This document shows positions 6,689 to 11,784 of a stretch of DNA of 22,232 nucleotides, piece by piece. This DNA is from a virus: IMG/VR virus record IMGVR_UViG_3300037502_000679, positions 1 to 22,232 of that record. The stretch is one strand, 5' to 3'. The translations under genes and the position numbers were made by a program. Position 1 is the stretch's first letter, and every line of letters starts with the position of its first letter. Below the pieces are notes generated by a model, which saw only the letters and a program-made list of their open reading frames with translations, ran no database searches and was not told where the DNA came from.

Positions 6689-6856
6689 CTATTTGCTCTG
6701 TTCCTGAGATACCTGTAGCAAGTTCTCGCGCTGGCCTCTTAAAGCGCACTCGGTTCTCTTGGCAGCAACCCCGAACATGGGTTCATTACTAACGCGACCA
6801 GTACGGTCTAAACGCAAAAAAGCCCCTAAAGTCTTGGCTCTTGCGTGTGACGGCAC
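6689..6856 (-). CDS. Possible short ORF across the terminator (55 codons)
   Basis: A minus-strand frame is open from a GTG at 6856 to a TAG at 6689. It includes RTGRVSNEPMFGVAAKRTEC and ends QENLLQVSQEQSK-like (read RGQRENLLQVSQEQSK). Its stop is followed directly by GTG ATG, the candidate starts of the next gene, as in coupled genes. Against it: the 5' half lies inside the terminator hairpin and U-tract at 6816-6895, and the ribosome site (GGGA) is too close to the GTG. A shorter version could start at the internal ATG of MFGVAAKR. It may be a leader peptide, the 3' part of a longer decayed gene, or chance. Confidence 0.3.
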   Translation of the reverse strand: MPSHARAKTLGAFLRLDRTGRVSNEPMFGVAAKRTECALRGQRENLLQVSQEQSK

Positions 6857-6895
6857 GTTCCCATTTAAGGGTCAAGAACCAAAGCTTTAAGGGCT
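6816..6895 (-). terminator. Rho-independent terminator, possibly an attenuator
   Basis: On the minus strand a 23-nt arm (6895-6873) pairs with 6843-6821: AGCCCTTAAAG with CTTTAGGGGCT, then TTGGTTCTTG with CAAGAGCCAA. It is followed by six U (6821-6816). The non-Watson-Crick positions in these two blocks are G-U wobbles on the minus strand but A-C mismatches on the plus strand, which fixes the transcribed strand. It lies 40 bp after the stop of the 61-residue gene and so ends, or attenuates, the transcript from the promoter near 7430. Its loop holds TGCCGTCACA (6855-6846), complementary to 6917-6908 just upstream in the transcript. Confidence 0.75.
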
Positions 6896-6934
6896 TTAGC
6901 GTATCCATGCCGTCACATAGACACCTAAACTATA

Positions 6935-7120
6935 TCACAGAGTATCAACTACATCCTGAAGATTTTTAATTAACTCTTGTGCTTGCTCTTTTGTTAATAC
7001 TGCCCTCATTGATGCAAACCTACGATTCATACTTATCCACAGGGTATCTTCATCAAACCGAGCTACATCTATCTCAGCACTATCCTCGAAACTGCTTAGT
7101 CTTATCGTGCGATCTTCCAT
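6935..7120 (-). CDS. Hypothetical protein (61 aa)
   Basis: This small acidic protein begins MEDRTIRLSSFEDSAEIDVA and ends with a helix, VLTKEQAQELIKNLQDVVDTL. The N-terminal half looks like beta strands (DTLWISMNRR), and the helix resembles the end of short phage proteins whose last segment packs on a sheet. The ribosome site is excellent: ACTAGGAGATTAATATG, preceded by a GAAA-tetraloop hairpin at 7137-7152. It is the last gene before the terminator at 6816-6895. No function recognised. Confidence 0.65.
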   Translation of the reverse strand: MEDRTIRLSSFEDSAEIDVARFDEDTLWISMNRRFASMRAVLTKEQAQELIKNLQDVVDTL

Positions 7121-7152
7121 ATTAATCTCCTAGTAAGCCGGGTTTCCCCGGC
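7121..7152 (-). promoter_or_regulatory. GNRA hairpin plus strong ribosome-binding module
   Basis: On the minus strand GCCGGG-GAAA-CCCGGC (7152-7137) is a perfect 6-bp all-GC stem with a GNRA tetraloop, followed 4 nt later by ACTAGGAGATTAATATG. The hairpin lies between two co-transcribed genes. It is too short a gap and lacks a U-tract, so it is not a terminator; a stability or processing element that leaves the ribosome site at the new 5' side is the likely role. The same module occurs at 7360-7397 and, on the plus strand, at 10858-10892. Confidence 0.6.
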
Positions 7153-7158
7153 ATTTAA

Positions 7159-7359
7159 TTAAAAAGAATAAATTGTTTCTGTTTCTTTAAGTTTCTTTGT
7201 GCCAAACATTCCATGCTCACGAACAACAGCTTGCCAAGAAATGTTGTTAAATGTCATTTTGCGCCATCCTTTACGAAAACTCGAATGGAATAACTTTTGT
7301 TCTTTATGGTCAAAAGTTGCGCCTGTTTCTAACAATTCTATTAATTTGGCCTTGTTCAT
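7159..7359 (-). CDS. Hypothetical protein (66 aa)
   Basis: This small basic protein begins MNKAKLIELLETGATFDHKE and continues LFHSSFRKGWRKMTF, ending in KKLKETETIYSF. It has no membrane segment or cysteine motif; the predicted shape is a short helix followed by strands. It is the first gene after the promoter at 7407-7434 and starts with ACTAGGAGAATAATATG, so it should be strongly expressed early. Function not recognised. Confidence 0.65.
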   Translation of the reverse strand: MNKAKLIELLETGATFDHKEQKLFHSSFRKGWRKMTFNNISWQAVVREHGMFGTKKLKETETIYSF

Positions 7360-7434
7360 ATTATTCTCCTAGTGTCTGACGCTGCGTTTGCTGCGTCCAT
7401 GTACACAGAATAGCACAGTCTTAATCCAATGCAA
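7360..7434 (-). promoter_or_regulatory. Sigma70-type promoter with leader hairpin
   Basis: Reading the minus strand: TTGCAT (-35, 7434-7429), a 16-nt spacer, then TATTCT (-10, 7412-7407) with an extended TGC in front. The transcript should begin near 7400. The leader then has GACGC (7397-7393) pairing with GCGTC (7382-7378), with an inner GC/GC around an AAAC loop, and ACTAGGAGAATAATATG at the start codon. It drives the two small genes at 7159-7359 and 6935-7120, ending at the terminator at 6816-6895. The box scores are moderate, but the ordered promoter-hairpin-SD layout matches the rightward leader at 10821-10889. Confidence 0.55.
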
Positions 7435-7463
7435 CATATATATTTCTATCGATTAACACTTTC

Positions 7464-7754
7464 CTATAGCCTAAACCTCTTAACCTGCTCTATCACTACA
7501 TCATAAGCTTGTTGTGCTGTTGCAACAGTAGCAACCTGACCTCGCCAGTTTTGATGCCAGATAACTTGATCTGGTGTCAGCTTCTTAGTCTCGTCTCTCT
7601 TGATTTCTAGTAATACATTAACACTTTTGTAACCCACCAATAAATCAGGGCATCCTTTACCTACGCTATGTAAATGCTGGACTTCCATATGGTGCTTTCT
7701 AAGGTGCTCTACAATGGTCTTTTGGTTCTCGTCTGCTCTGGCTGCTCTAAACAT
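7464..7754 (-). CDS. PD-(D/E)XK nuclease, VRR-NUC / resolvase-like
   Basis: I chose the ATG at 7754 (96 residues) because AGAGG lies 6 nt upstream; the longer start at 7787 has no such site. The core reads HSVGKGCPDLLVGYKSVNVL then LEIKRD, giving the catalytic Asp37 and Glu50-x-Lys52. TPDQVIWHQNW follows, the Q-containing helix typical of VRR-NUC domains, and VATVATAQQAYDVV forms the last strand and helix. This is a stand-alone VRR-NUC-size nuclease; relatives cut branched or structured DNA in replication and recombination, or degrade host DNA. It overlaps the upstream gene by 8 bp and lies downstream of the helicase gene. Confidence 0.75.
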   Translation of the reverse strand: MFRAARADENQKTIVEHLRKHHMEVQHLHSVGKGCPDLLVGYKSVNVLLEIKRDETKKLTPDQVIWHQNWRGQVATVATAQQAYDVVIEQVKRFRL

Positions 7755-8034
7755 TTGAACCTCTTGCACGTATATTTGCTGCAACATTAAGACAAACCAT
7801 TGGAGCTATACGACCGGCTTCTGGAGTAATGTCACGAAGATGATCTGGTAAATTTGCTCTAAATTCATACCGATAACCAGCTTCATCAACGACCTTAGCG
7901 CATTGCTCTCGTTCTTCTGCTGCGACTAGGGCGGCAAAGCGTTCAAGCTGTGCGACATTCGATACCTCACCAGTTCGGAAATAGTATGGAAGCTGCGCCT
8001 CCAGCGCCATGCGGATAATGTCATCTCTATTCAC
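7747..8034 (-). CDS. Small phage protein with EREQCAK...NIRARG tail
   Basis: The GTG at 8034 is preferred: AAGGAG lies 7 nt upstream and it overlaps the upstream stop as GTGAATAG. The 95-residue product opens VNRDDIIRMALEAQLPYYFR, continues LERFAALVAAEEREQCAKVV and ends NVAANIRARGSNV. The opening RDDIIRMA, the ERFAALVAA helix and the IRARG ending form a recurring module of short phage proteins with unknown role. The C-terminal half is related to the protein at 4862-5107, so the genome carries two copies of the module. Confidence 0.7.
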   Translation of the reverse strand: MNRDDIIRMALEAQLPYYFRTGEVSNVAQLERFAALVAAEEREQCAKVVDEAGYRYEFRANLPDHLRDITPEAGRIAPMVCLNVAANIRARGSNV

Positions 8035-8233
8035 GCCAGTCTCCTTTTTCGCCTCGGTTTCCGAGTTCCCATTGTTTTTTACAATCATCAATCAACTGCT
8101 TTGCTTTTTCTTTTCTTTTTTCCTGAACCATAGATAAATATTTCATAGCCTCATCTCTATTAGTAGCTCTTATTGCTAGGACATATCTGACTTCACACCT
8201 ATGGCGCAAATCTTCCACCGTTATCAAAGTCAA
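8027..8233 (-). CDS. Small conserved phage protein (RHRCEVR family)
   Basis: This protein has 68 residues. The start is TTG at 8233, set by a perfect AGGAGG 8 nt upstream even though it lies 35 bp inside the helicase gene. The sequence reads VEDLRHRCEVRYVLAIRATN followed by DEAMKYLSMVQEKRKEKAKQ and ends in CKKQWELGNRGEKGDWRE. I recall similar short proteins (RHRCEVR...WE.GNRG..GDWR) downstream of replication genes in betaproteobacterial phages; no function is assigned. The helical charged make-up and single conserved Cys suggest a small DNA- or protein-binding accessory factor. Confidence 0.7.
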   Translation of the reverse strand: MTLITVEDLRHRCEVRYVLAIRATNRDEAMKYLSMVQEKRKEKAKQLIDDCKKQWELGNRGEKGDWRE

Positions 8234-9206
8234 TCGGGAATCCTCCTAATCTTTCTACGAACTGCTGGCTGCTTGAGTGAAACCATAACTTGTACCACTC
8301 TGTAGCATCACCATTTCTCTGCTTCTCACACATTAAATATGTATCTGCAATATCATCTAATCCAACTTCACCTTGCTTCAACATATTCTCTTTCTTTTTG
8401 TTTCTCCAAACTAAGAACACGTTATCCACTTGATCTGCTATCGATCCTGAACCCTTCAAATCATTCTTGTTCGGCTGCTTCTCATCAGTTTCTTGCTTCC
8501 TGATATGATGAATCAAGTGAATATGAACATCATGATCCCTAGCCAATGAGCACATCTCATCAACAAACCGCTTCTGCTCGTTATAGTCATCCTCTTTCTC
8601 TACGCACTTCATCAGCGAATCGATAAAGATATGCGTTATTCCTTTTTCCATAGCGCAATATCTCGCCATCGCTATCGTCTTATTTGGCGTAGTAGTTCCT
8701 TGCTGATCGTAAATATATAACTTGCCTTTGATAAACTTTGCAAACCTCGCCATCAACGGACTGATATATCCACCCCTATCCGATGCCAGTGGATCATCAA
8801 TAAACTCACCACTGAACTGACGAATCATTCGCCATAACGTCAATTTCGGCTGCATCTCAAACGATGCAATACATACTTTCTTGCCTTGACGCACTAAATT
8901 CAAAGCAATTTGCCCTGTGATAAGAGACTTTCCTGAACCGTTAGTACCGCCATAAACCGTTACCTCACCCATCCGAAACTTGAAGTCTCCATGAGTCGTA
9001 GTCCACGGCATAGTTACATTACTATCAACACTAGGATTGATATAGCTTTCTTCCATCTCAGCAAGCCACTCAGTCGCATCCTTCACTTGAGTAGTTACAT
9101 CATGGAAATGTAGGTACTTGTCTACATCAATGTTGCGTGATGATATCTTTTGCTGACGGATAACTTCATCAAGCTCTTGTGCCCTAATTTCAAGTGTATT
9201 TTTCAT
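8199..9206 (-). CDS. Replicative helicase, DnaB/RecA-like ATPase
   Basis: This 335-residue protein consists of a short N-terminal linker (1-65) and a RecA-fold motor. Walker A is GGTNGSGKS (86-94), preceded by FRMGEVTVYGG. IASFEMQP (about 113-120) is the DnaB-type motif after strand 2, HIFIDSL (182-188) is Walker B, LIHHIRK (221-227) motif 3, and DLKGSGSIADQVDNVF (239-254) the DNA-loop/motif 4 region. This is the C-terminal half of a DnaB/gp4-type hexameric 5'-3' helicase without its own primase domain. The primase-type zinc finger is encoded by the next gene upstream (17-bp overlap), so the two probably work together, like a split T7 gp4. Confidence 0.88.
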   Translation of the reverse strand: MKNTLEIRAQELDEVIRQQKISSRNIDVDKYLHFHDVTTQVKDATEWLAEMEESYINPSVDSNVTMPWTTTHGDFKFRMGEVTVYGGTNGSGKSLITGQIALNLVRQGKKVCIASFEMQPKLTLWRMIRQFSGEFIDDPLASDRGGYISPLMARFAKFIKGKLYIYDQQGTTTPNKTIAMARYCAMEKGITHIFIDSLMKCVEKEDDYNEQKRFVDEMCSLARDHDVHIHLIHHIRKQETDEKQPNKNDLKGSGSIADQVDNVFLVWRNKKKENMLKQGEVGLDDIADTYLMCEKQRNGDATEWYKLWFHSSSQQFVERLGGFPIDFDNGGRFAP

Positions 9207-9627
9207 CTATCTCCCCAACTACGGCACATATACGCTCAAAAGCCACGTTTAAACGCTCTAAATCGCCTTCTGAGACGTTTTTTCCGCGAGTTATATCTCT
9301 AGCTACCAACGCGACGACTAACGCCTCAAATCGCGTTATTTTCAATAGGTCGGATGGATAGAACGGTCTGCGCTCTGGTTTGGCAGGTTTGACACGATAA
9401 GCCAAAGAATCATCATCAGGTGGGAAAAGATCAGTCAGTCTCATTCCTACAGACTCAACTATTTCCGCAGCAGAACATCCAGCAAAGCACTTGACGAGGA
9501 TTCGCCCGTCATCCAGTTCTCGAACCGCGAGGGATGGAGACTTATCACCATGAGCCGGGCAACAAGCAGTCCAGCGACCATTGCGCCCGTTAACTTTCTG
9601 TAACCGCGAAAGGAAGTCATCTATCAT
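9190..9627 (-). CDS. Primase zinc-finger domain protein
   Basis: This protein has 145 residues. The N-terminal 60 carry a primase-type zinc site: ACCPAHGDKSPSLAVRE (Cys23, His26) and ILVKCFAGCSAAEIVESVGM (Cys47, Cys51), as in the CHC2/P4-alpha type fingers that choose the priming sequence. After LTDLFPP the remainder is a basic linker and a helical tail (FEALVVALVARDITRG...). No Toprim or AEP catalytic residues are present, so alone it cannot be a complete primase; it may recruit the helicase or host DnaG. It sits between the initiator and the helicase and overlaps both. Confidence 0.8.
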   Translation of the reverse strand: MIDDFLSRLQKVNGRNGRWTACCPAHGDKSPSLAVRELDDGRILVKCFAGCSAAEIVESVGMRLTDLFPPDDDSLAYRVKPAKPERRPFYPSDLLKITRFEALVVALVARDITRGKNVSEGDLERLNVAFERICAVVGEIDEKYT

Positions 9628-10226
9628 TTGGCTCTCCTAAGCATTTCATCAAAGCCATTTGATGATTCTTGATTCTTTGATCCTGTAATCCAAGATGCTT
9701 TAAAACCAGTCCATCCTCTAACACACATTTCCTCTATTGCTTGAGATAAAGTCATTCCAGCCTTATTAGCCTCACTCCTAATTTTATTTATTACCAAAGA
9801 AGTAATAGTGGCTTTCTTTTTCTCGCGCAACTTTTTAAAGTCATCCCAGAGTTCTTCAGAAATATCATCAGGACGTATATCGTCCTTCTTATTCTTATTC
9901 TTATTCTTATCTAGGACATCATCTTGATATTCCTCTGATATCAACGGTATATCATCTTGCTCCAACCATGAACTAAGCTGGTAAATCATTGAATTTACGT
10001 CTTTTTCTTGCATCCTAAGTCTGAATGCAATGGCCTGAACACTCGGTAATTCGCCATGTTTCTCACCAGCGAGCAACCAGAGATTAATTAGGAATTTAGA
10101 AAGTTTTGGATCAAGCTCATGCCACTCAAAATTGTTGAGTAAATCGATATAAAGTTTGATCCAGATGGTTCGACGCTTGTCGTTGAAATGCTGGAACTTG
10201 TTCCAGTTACGGATTCGTACTGACAT
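9624..10226 (-). CDS. Replication initiator (phage O-like) protein
   Basis: The ATG at 10226 is preferred (AGAGG 5-6 nt upstream), giving 200 residues. The N-terminus VRIRNWNKFQHFNDKRRTIW and the winged-helix stretch WLLAGEKHGELPSVQAIAFR match phage replication-initiator DNA-binding domains. A Lys/Asn-rich, charged linker (NKNKNKK; encoded by a TTATTC repeat near 9890-9914) joins it to a C-terminal domain ending GMTLSQAIEEMCVRGWTGFK, resembling the tail of O/DnaT-like loaders that contact helicase. It should bind the phage origin and load the helicase encoded two genes later. I could not find clear iterons inside the gene; the origin may lie elsewhere. Confidence 0.72.
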   Translation of the reverse strand: MSVRIRNWNKFQHFNDKRRTIWIKLYIDLLNNFEWHELDPKLSKFLINLWLLAGEKHGELPSVQAIAFRLRMQEKDVNSMIYQLSSWLEQDDIPLISEEYQDDVLDKNKNKNKKDDIRPDDISEELWDDFKKLREKKKATITSLVINKIRSEANKAGMTLSQAIEEMCVRGWTGFKASWITGSKNQESSNGFDEMLRRAK

Positions 10227-10281
10227 ATCTGCCTCTCTCAATGGCAATCTCACTAAGCGGAATCAAGGCAGGACGGTGAGA
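10227..10281 (-). promoter_or_regulatory. Leader of the initiator gene with competing hairpins
   Basis: On the minus strand TCTCAC (10281-10276) can pair with GTGAGA (10253-10248). CTGCC (10271-10267) can pair with GGCAG (10233-10229), which forms part of the ribosome site GAGAGGCAGATATG. The second pairing would cover the initiation region. This is a paper fold only, weaker than the elements at 2870-3041 or 6816-6917. Confidence 0.3.
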
Positions 10282-10320
10282 AGTCGTCTTTTCGGGTTGC
10301 ACTCCCTAGCCTTTGAAAAA

Positions 10321-10349
10321 ACTATACCTTACTTCCTCGCAATGTGCAA
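10321..10349 (-). promoter_or_regulatory. Possible promoter for the replication genes
   Basis: On the minus strand TTGCAC (10349-10344), a 17-nt spacer and TATAGT (10326-10321) form a plausible sigma70 promoter with a near-consensus -10. It lies at the end of the zinc-ribbon ORF and about 95 bp upstream of the replication initiator, inside a 95-bp non-coding gap. It would give the initiator, primase finger and helicase a start independent of the winged-helix gene. The -35 box is weak. Confidence 0.45.
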
Positions 10350-10456
10350 ACCCTGCATAACTCAGAGTTCTGGAATTGAATTGCTGATCTAGTCCTCTTG
10401 CAGCTAGGACATACTTTCTTACTAAAGTTATAAATCGTTTTTTGTTGGTTTGACAC
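10322..10456 (-). CDS. Tiny zinc-ribbon protein (44 aa)
   Basis: A 44-codon frame starts at GTG 10456 inside the end of the winged-helix gene and ends with TAG at 10322. The product has a convincing pair of Cys-x2-Cys motifs: KKVCPSCKRTRSAIQF (Cys16, Cys19) and SELCRVCTLRG (Cys34, Cys37). This spacing (CPxCK...F......CRxC) is a standard treble-clef/zinc-ribbon layout seen in tiny phage proteins. The ribosome site is weak, so translation may depend on coupling to the overlapping upstream gene (29 bp). Likely a nucleic-acid or protein adaptor; function unknown. Confidence 0.55.
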   Translation of the reverse strand: MSNQQKTIYNFSKKVCPSCKRTRSAIQFQNSELCRVCTLRGSKV

Positions 10457-10796
10457 TGGACTTGCAGATTTTGAAACTTCTGTGCTCAATTGGCTGACCT
10501 CTTGGACTTAGTTTAGGAAGGAAATTATTTAATGGCTTAAAGACAAATGGTTGGCGTATTAATACTTCAGTAACTATTTCAGGCTCCTCAATACGCTCGT
10601 AATACAGGCCATTTACCTCTTTTAAGGCTTTAAACGTCACCAGCATATTCAACTCCCTAACCACCATGAATTGATCGTCATAGAGCTTTGTACGTCTCCA
10701 GACCTGTATTGCTGATAGCCCGGGATTCGCTAGGACAAACTTATAGATTGTTTCTCTTTTGCTACCAATTTTAGGCTTATAGGTTCTTTTAATCAT
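10428..10796 (-). CDS. Winged-helix DNA-binding protein, possible early regulator
   Basis: The ATG at 10796 is preferred over the upstream TTG (10829), which lies inside the divergent promoter. The 122-residue product begins MIKRTYKPKIGSKRETIYKF and continues NPGLSAIQVWRRTKLYDDQF, then ELNMLVTFKALKEVNGLYYE. A helix-turn-helix followed by a wing (about residues 14-67) fits this well. The tail is basic and Pro-rich. As first gene of the leftward early operon, facing the rightward operon across about 90 bp, it may bind the shared control region; a replication-associated role is the alternative. The ribosome site is poor. Confidence 0.6.
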   Translation of the reverse strand: MIKRTYKPKIGSKRETIYKFVLANPGLSAIQVWRRTKLYDDQFMVVRELNMLVTFKALKEVNGLYYERIEEPEIVTEVLIRQPFVFKPLNNFLPKLSPRGQPIEHRSFKICKSSVKPTKNDL

Positions 10797-10820
10797 TGTT
10801 AAGTTACCGATAGAAAAGTT

Positions 10821-10889
10821 TTTACACAAAAAGAATAGTTATGGTATTGTTCTCTTACCGCAATGCTGCGGATTAACTAGGAGATTAAT
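10821..10889 (+). promoter_or_regulatory. Rightward early promoter with 5' hairpin leader
   Basis: TTTACA (-35, 10821-10826; five of six consensus bases), an 18-nt spacer, then TATTGT (-10, 10845-10850) with an extended TGG in front. The transcript should start near 10857. It would open almost directly with the hairpin CCGCA-ATGC-TGCGG (10858-10871), followed by ACTAGGAGATTAATATG at the first gene. A 5'-terminal hairpin of this type often stabilises phage early mRNA. A leftward promoter for the winged-helix gene must also lie here, but I cannot place its boxes with confidence. Confidence 0.65.
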
Positions 10890-11195
10890 ATGAAGCGTCA
10901 TGAATTCGAGCAGGAATGTTTACAGATGATTCTGAGTCTTAAGTCGGATGATTTTGTGGATCAGATGACTGAAGGTGACTTGCGGGAGAACATGATCGAG
11001 TTCTTTAATGTTTGGGCTACGCATCGCTCTAATCCTGAAGCATTGTCTAGCCATCTGTCAAGGTTCATTGCGGGAATGATTGCATACGAATCAAAACATT
11101 CAAAGTACGTTAATGACGAGCCTACTGCTGAAGATATTTGGAACTTTCATCAAGATATGAAAACTATGCAATGGGAGAATCGTCATGACTATTGA
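10890..11195 (+). CDS. Hypothetical early protein (101 aa)
   Basis: This is the first gene of the rightward early operon, directly behind the promoter and the strong ACTAGGAGATTAATATG module, so it should be made early and abundantly. The product is acidic and helical: MKRHEFEQECLQMILSLKSD, DLRENMIEFFNVWATHRSN, HLSRFIAGMIAYESK and a Trp-containing tail (DIWNFHQDMKTMQWEN). No family recognised. The position and acidic nature are typical of host-takeover or anti-host-defence proteins, but that is only inference. Confidence 0.65.
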   Translation: MKRHEFEQECLQMILSLKSDDFVDQMTEGDLRENMIEFFNVWATHRSNPEALSSHLSRFIAGMIAYESKHSKYVNDEPTAEDIWNFHQDMKTMQWENRHDY

Positions 11196-11340
11196 TGAGA
11201 TGAAGCAAAAGCTAGACGAGATAGCTCACAAGAATGCTCACTGGAAGAAATGCCAAGATGGAAGTTATGAGCGAGCACTAGATGAAGATGGTTACTGGAA
11301 ATTATTAAATGAATATAGGAGGCTAACCAATGAAAACTAA
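11185..11340 (+). CDS. Small hypothetical protein (51 aa)
   Basis: The ATG at 11185 lies inside the end of the previous gene (11-bp overlap) and opens 51 codons to a TAA at 11340, which in turn overlaps the next start by 11 bp. The product reads MTIDEMKQKLDEIAHKNAHW with KCQDGSYERALDEDGYWKLL and ends in RRLTNEN. It is helical with regularly spaced Trp/Tyr. Its dense overlap with both neighbours supports a real gene. Function unknown. Confidence 0.6.
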   Translation: MTIDEMKQKLDEIAHKNAHWKKCQDGSYERALDEDGYWKLLNEYRRLTNEN

Positions 11341-11530
11341 TATGCATAACTGGGAAATCGCAGAGCTTGTCTACACTATCCGTTTGCTGGCAAATAACCT
11401 TGAGGATAAAGAGAACAAGACTCCTGAAGAAGAAGAAATCCTAACTATCGCTTACGAGGCTCTCATGATCCCACCGAGAGACATTCATGAACTCGCTAAT
11501 ATCATTGAATCCAATGAAAACTTTGCTTAA
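11330..11530 (+). CDS. Hypothetical acidic protein (66 aa)
   Basis: The ATG is at 11330, with AGGAGG about 8 nt upstream (ATAGGAGGCTAACCAATG) inside the previous gene. The product is acidic and all-helical: WEIAELVYTIRLLANNLEDK, a Glu run (TPEEEEILTIAYEAL) and HELANIIESNENFA. The helical pattern resembles small helical-bundle phage proteins, but no family is assignable. It overlaps both its neighbours. Confidence 0.65.
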   Translation: MKTNMHNWEIAELVYTIRLLANNLEDKENKTPEEEEILTIAYEALMIPPRDIHELANIIESNENFA

Positions 11531-11612
11531 TACTAACGATTGGTTTTCTCACCATCCTCTCATTTGTGGTGCGATAATGATTGTTCTATACATTATTGCT
11601 TGCTCGATATGA
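11514..11612 (+). CDS. Tiny single-pass membrane protein (32 aa)
   Basis: The ATG at 11514 opens 32 codons ending in a TGA that overlaps the ATG of the next gene (ATGA). The product has a polar N-terminus MKTLLNTNDWFSHHP and a single hydrophobic segment LICGAIMIVLYIIACSI. It overlaps the upstream gene by 17 bp and fills what would otherwise be a 78-bp gap in a fully packed operon. There is no clear ribosome site, so coupling to the upstream gene is likely. Possible roles of such microproteins are membrane anchoring or superinfection exclusion; unproven. Confidence 0.45.
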   Translation: MKTLLNTNDWFSHHPLICGAIMIVLYIIACSI

Positions 11613-11782
11613 AAGACGAACGCTCAATTCTATACAAGAAAGACTATGTTCCAGCCGCTAAGACTGACATACGCAAGACTTTTGCTCGCATTATTAAAGA
11701 GCAGAAAAAGATGGCAGAGGTACAAACTACTAAGGAAACACAACCTCTCAATATTGTGCAGTATAAAAAATATAAAGGCTAA
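11609..11782 (+). CDS. Small conserved phage protein (57 aa)
   Basis: I chose the ATG at 11609 (57 residues) rather than the in-frame TTG/ATG region at 11540. The upstream 23 codons coincide with the 32-residue membrane ORF in another frame, and the ATGA overlap marks the start. The product begins MKDERSILYKKDYVPAAKTD and continues RKTFARIIKEQKKMAEVQTT. The SILY..DYVPA.KTD..KTF start is a pattern I recall from short proteins near ERF genes in betaproteobacterial phages. Basic, function unknown, two bases before the ERF gene. Confidence 0.65.
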   Translation: MKDERSILYKKDYVPAAKTDIRKTFARIIKEQKKMAEVQTTKETQPLNIVQYKKYKG

Positions 11783-11784
11783 AT

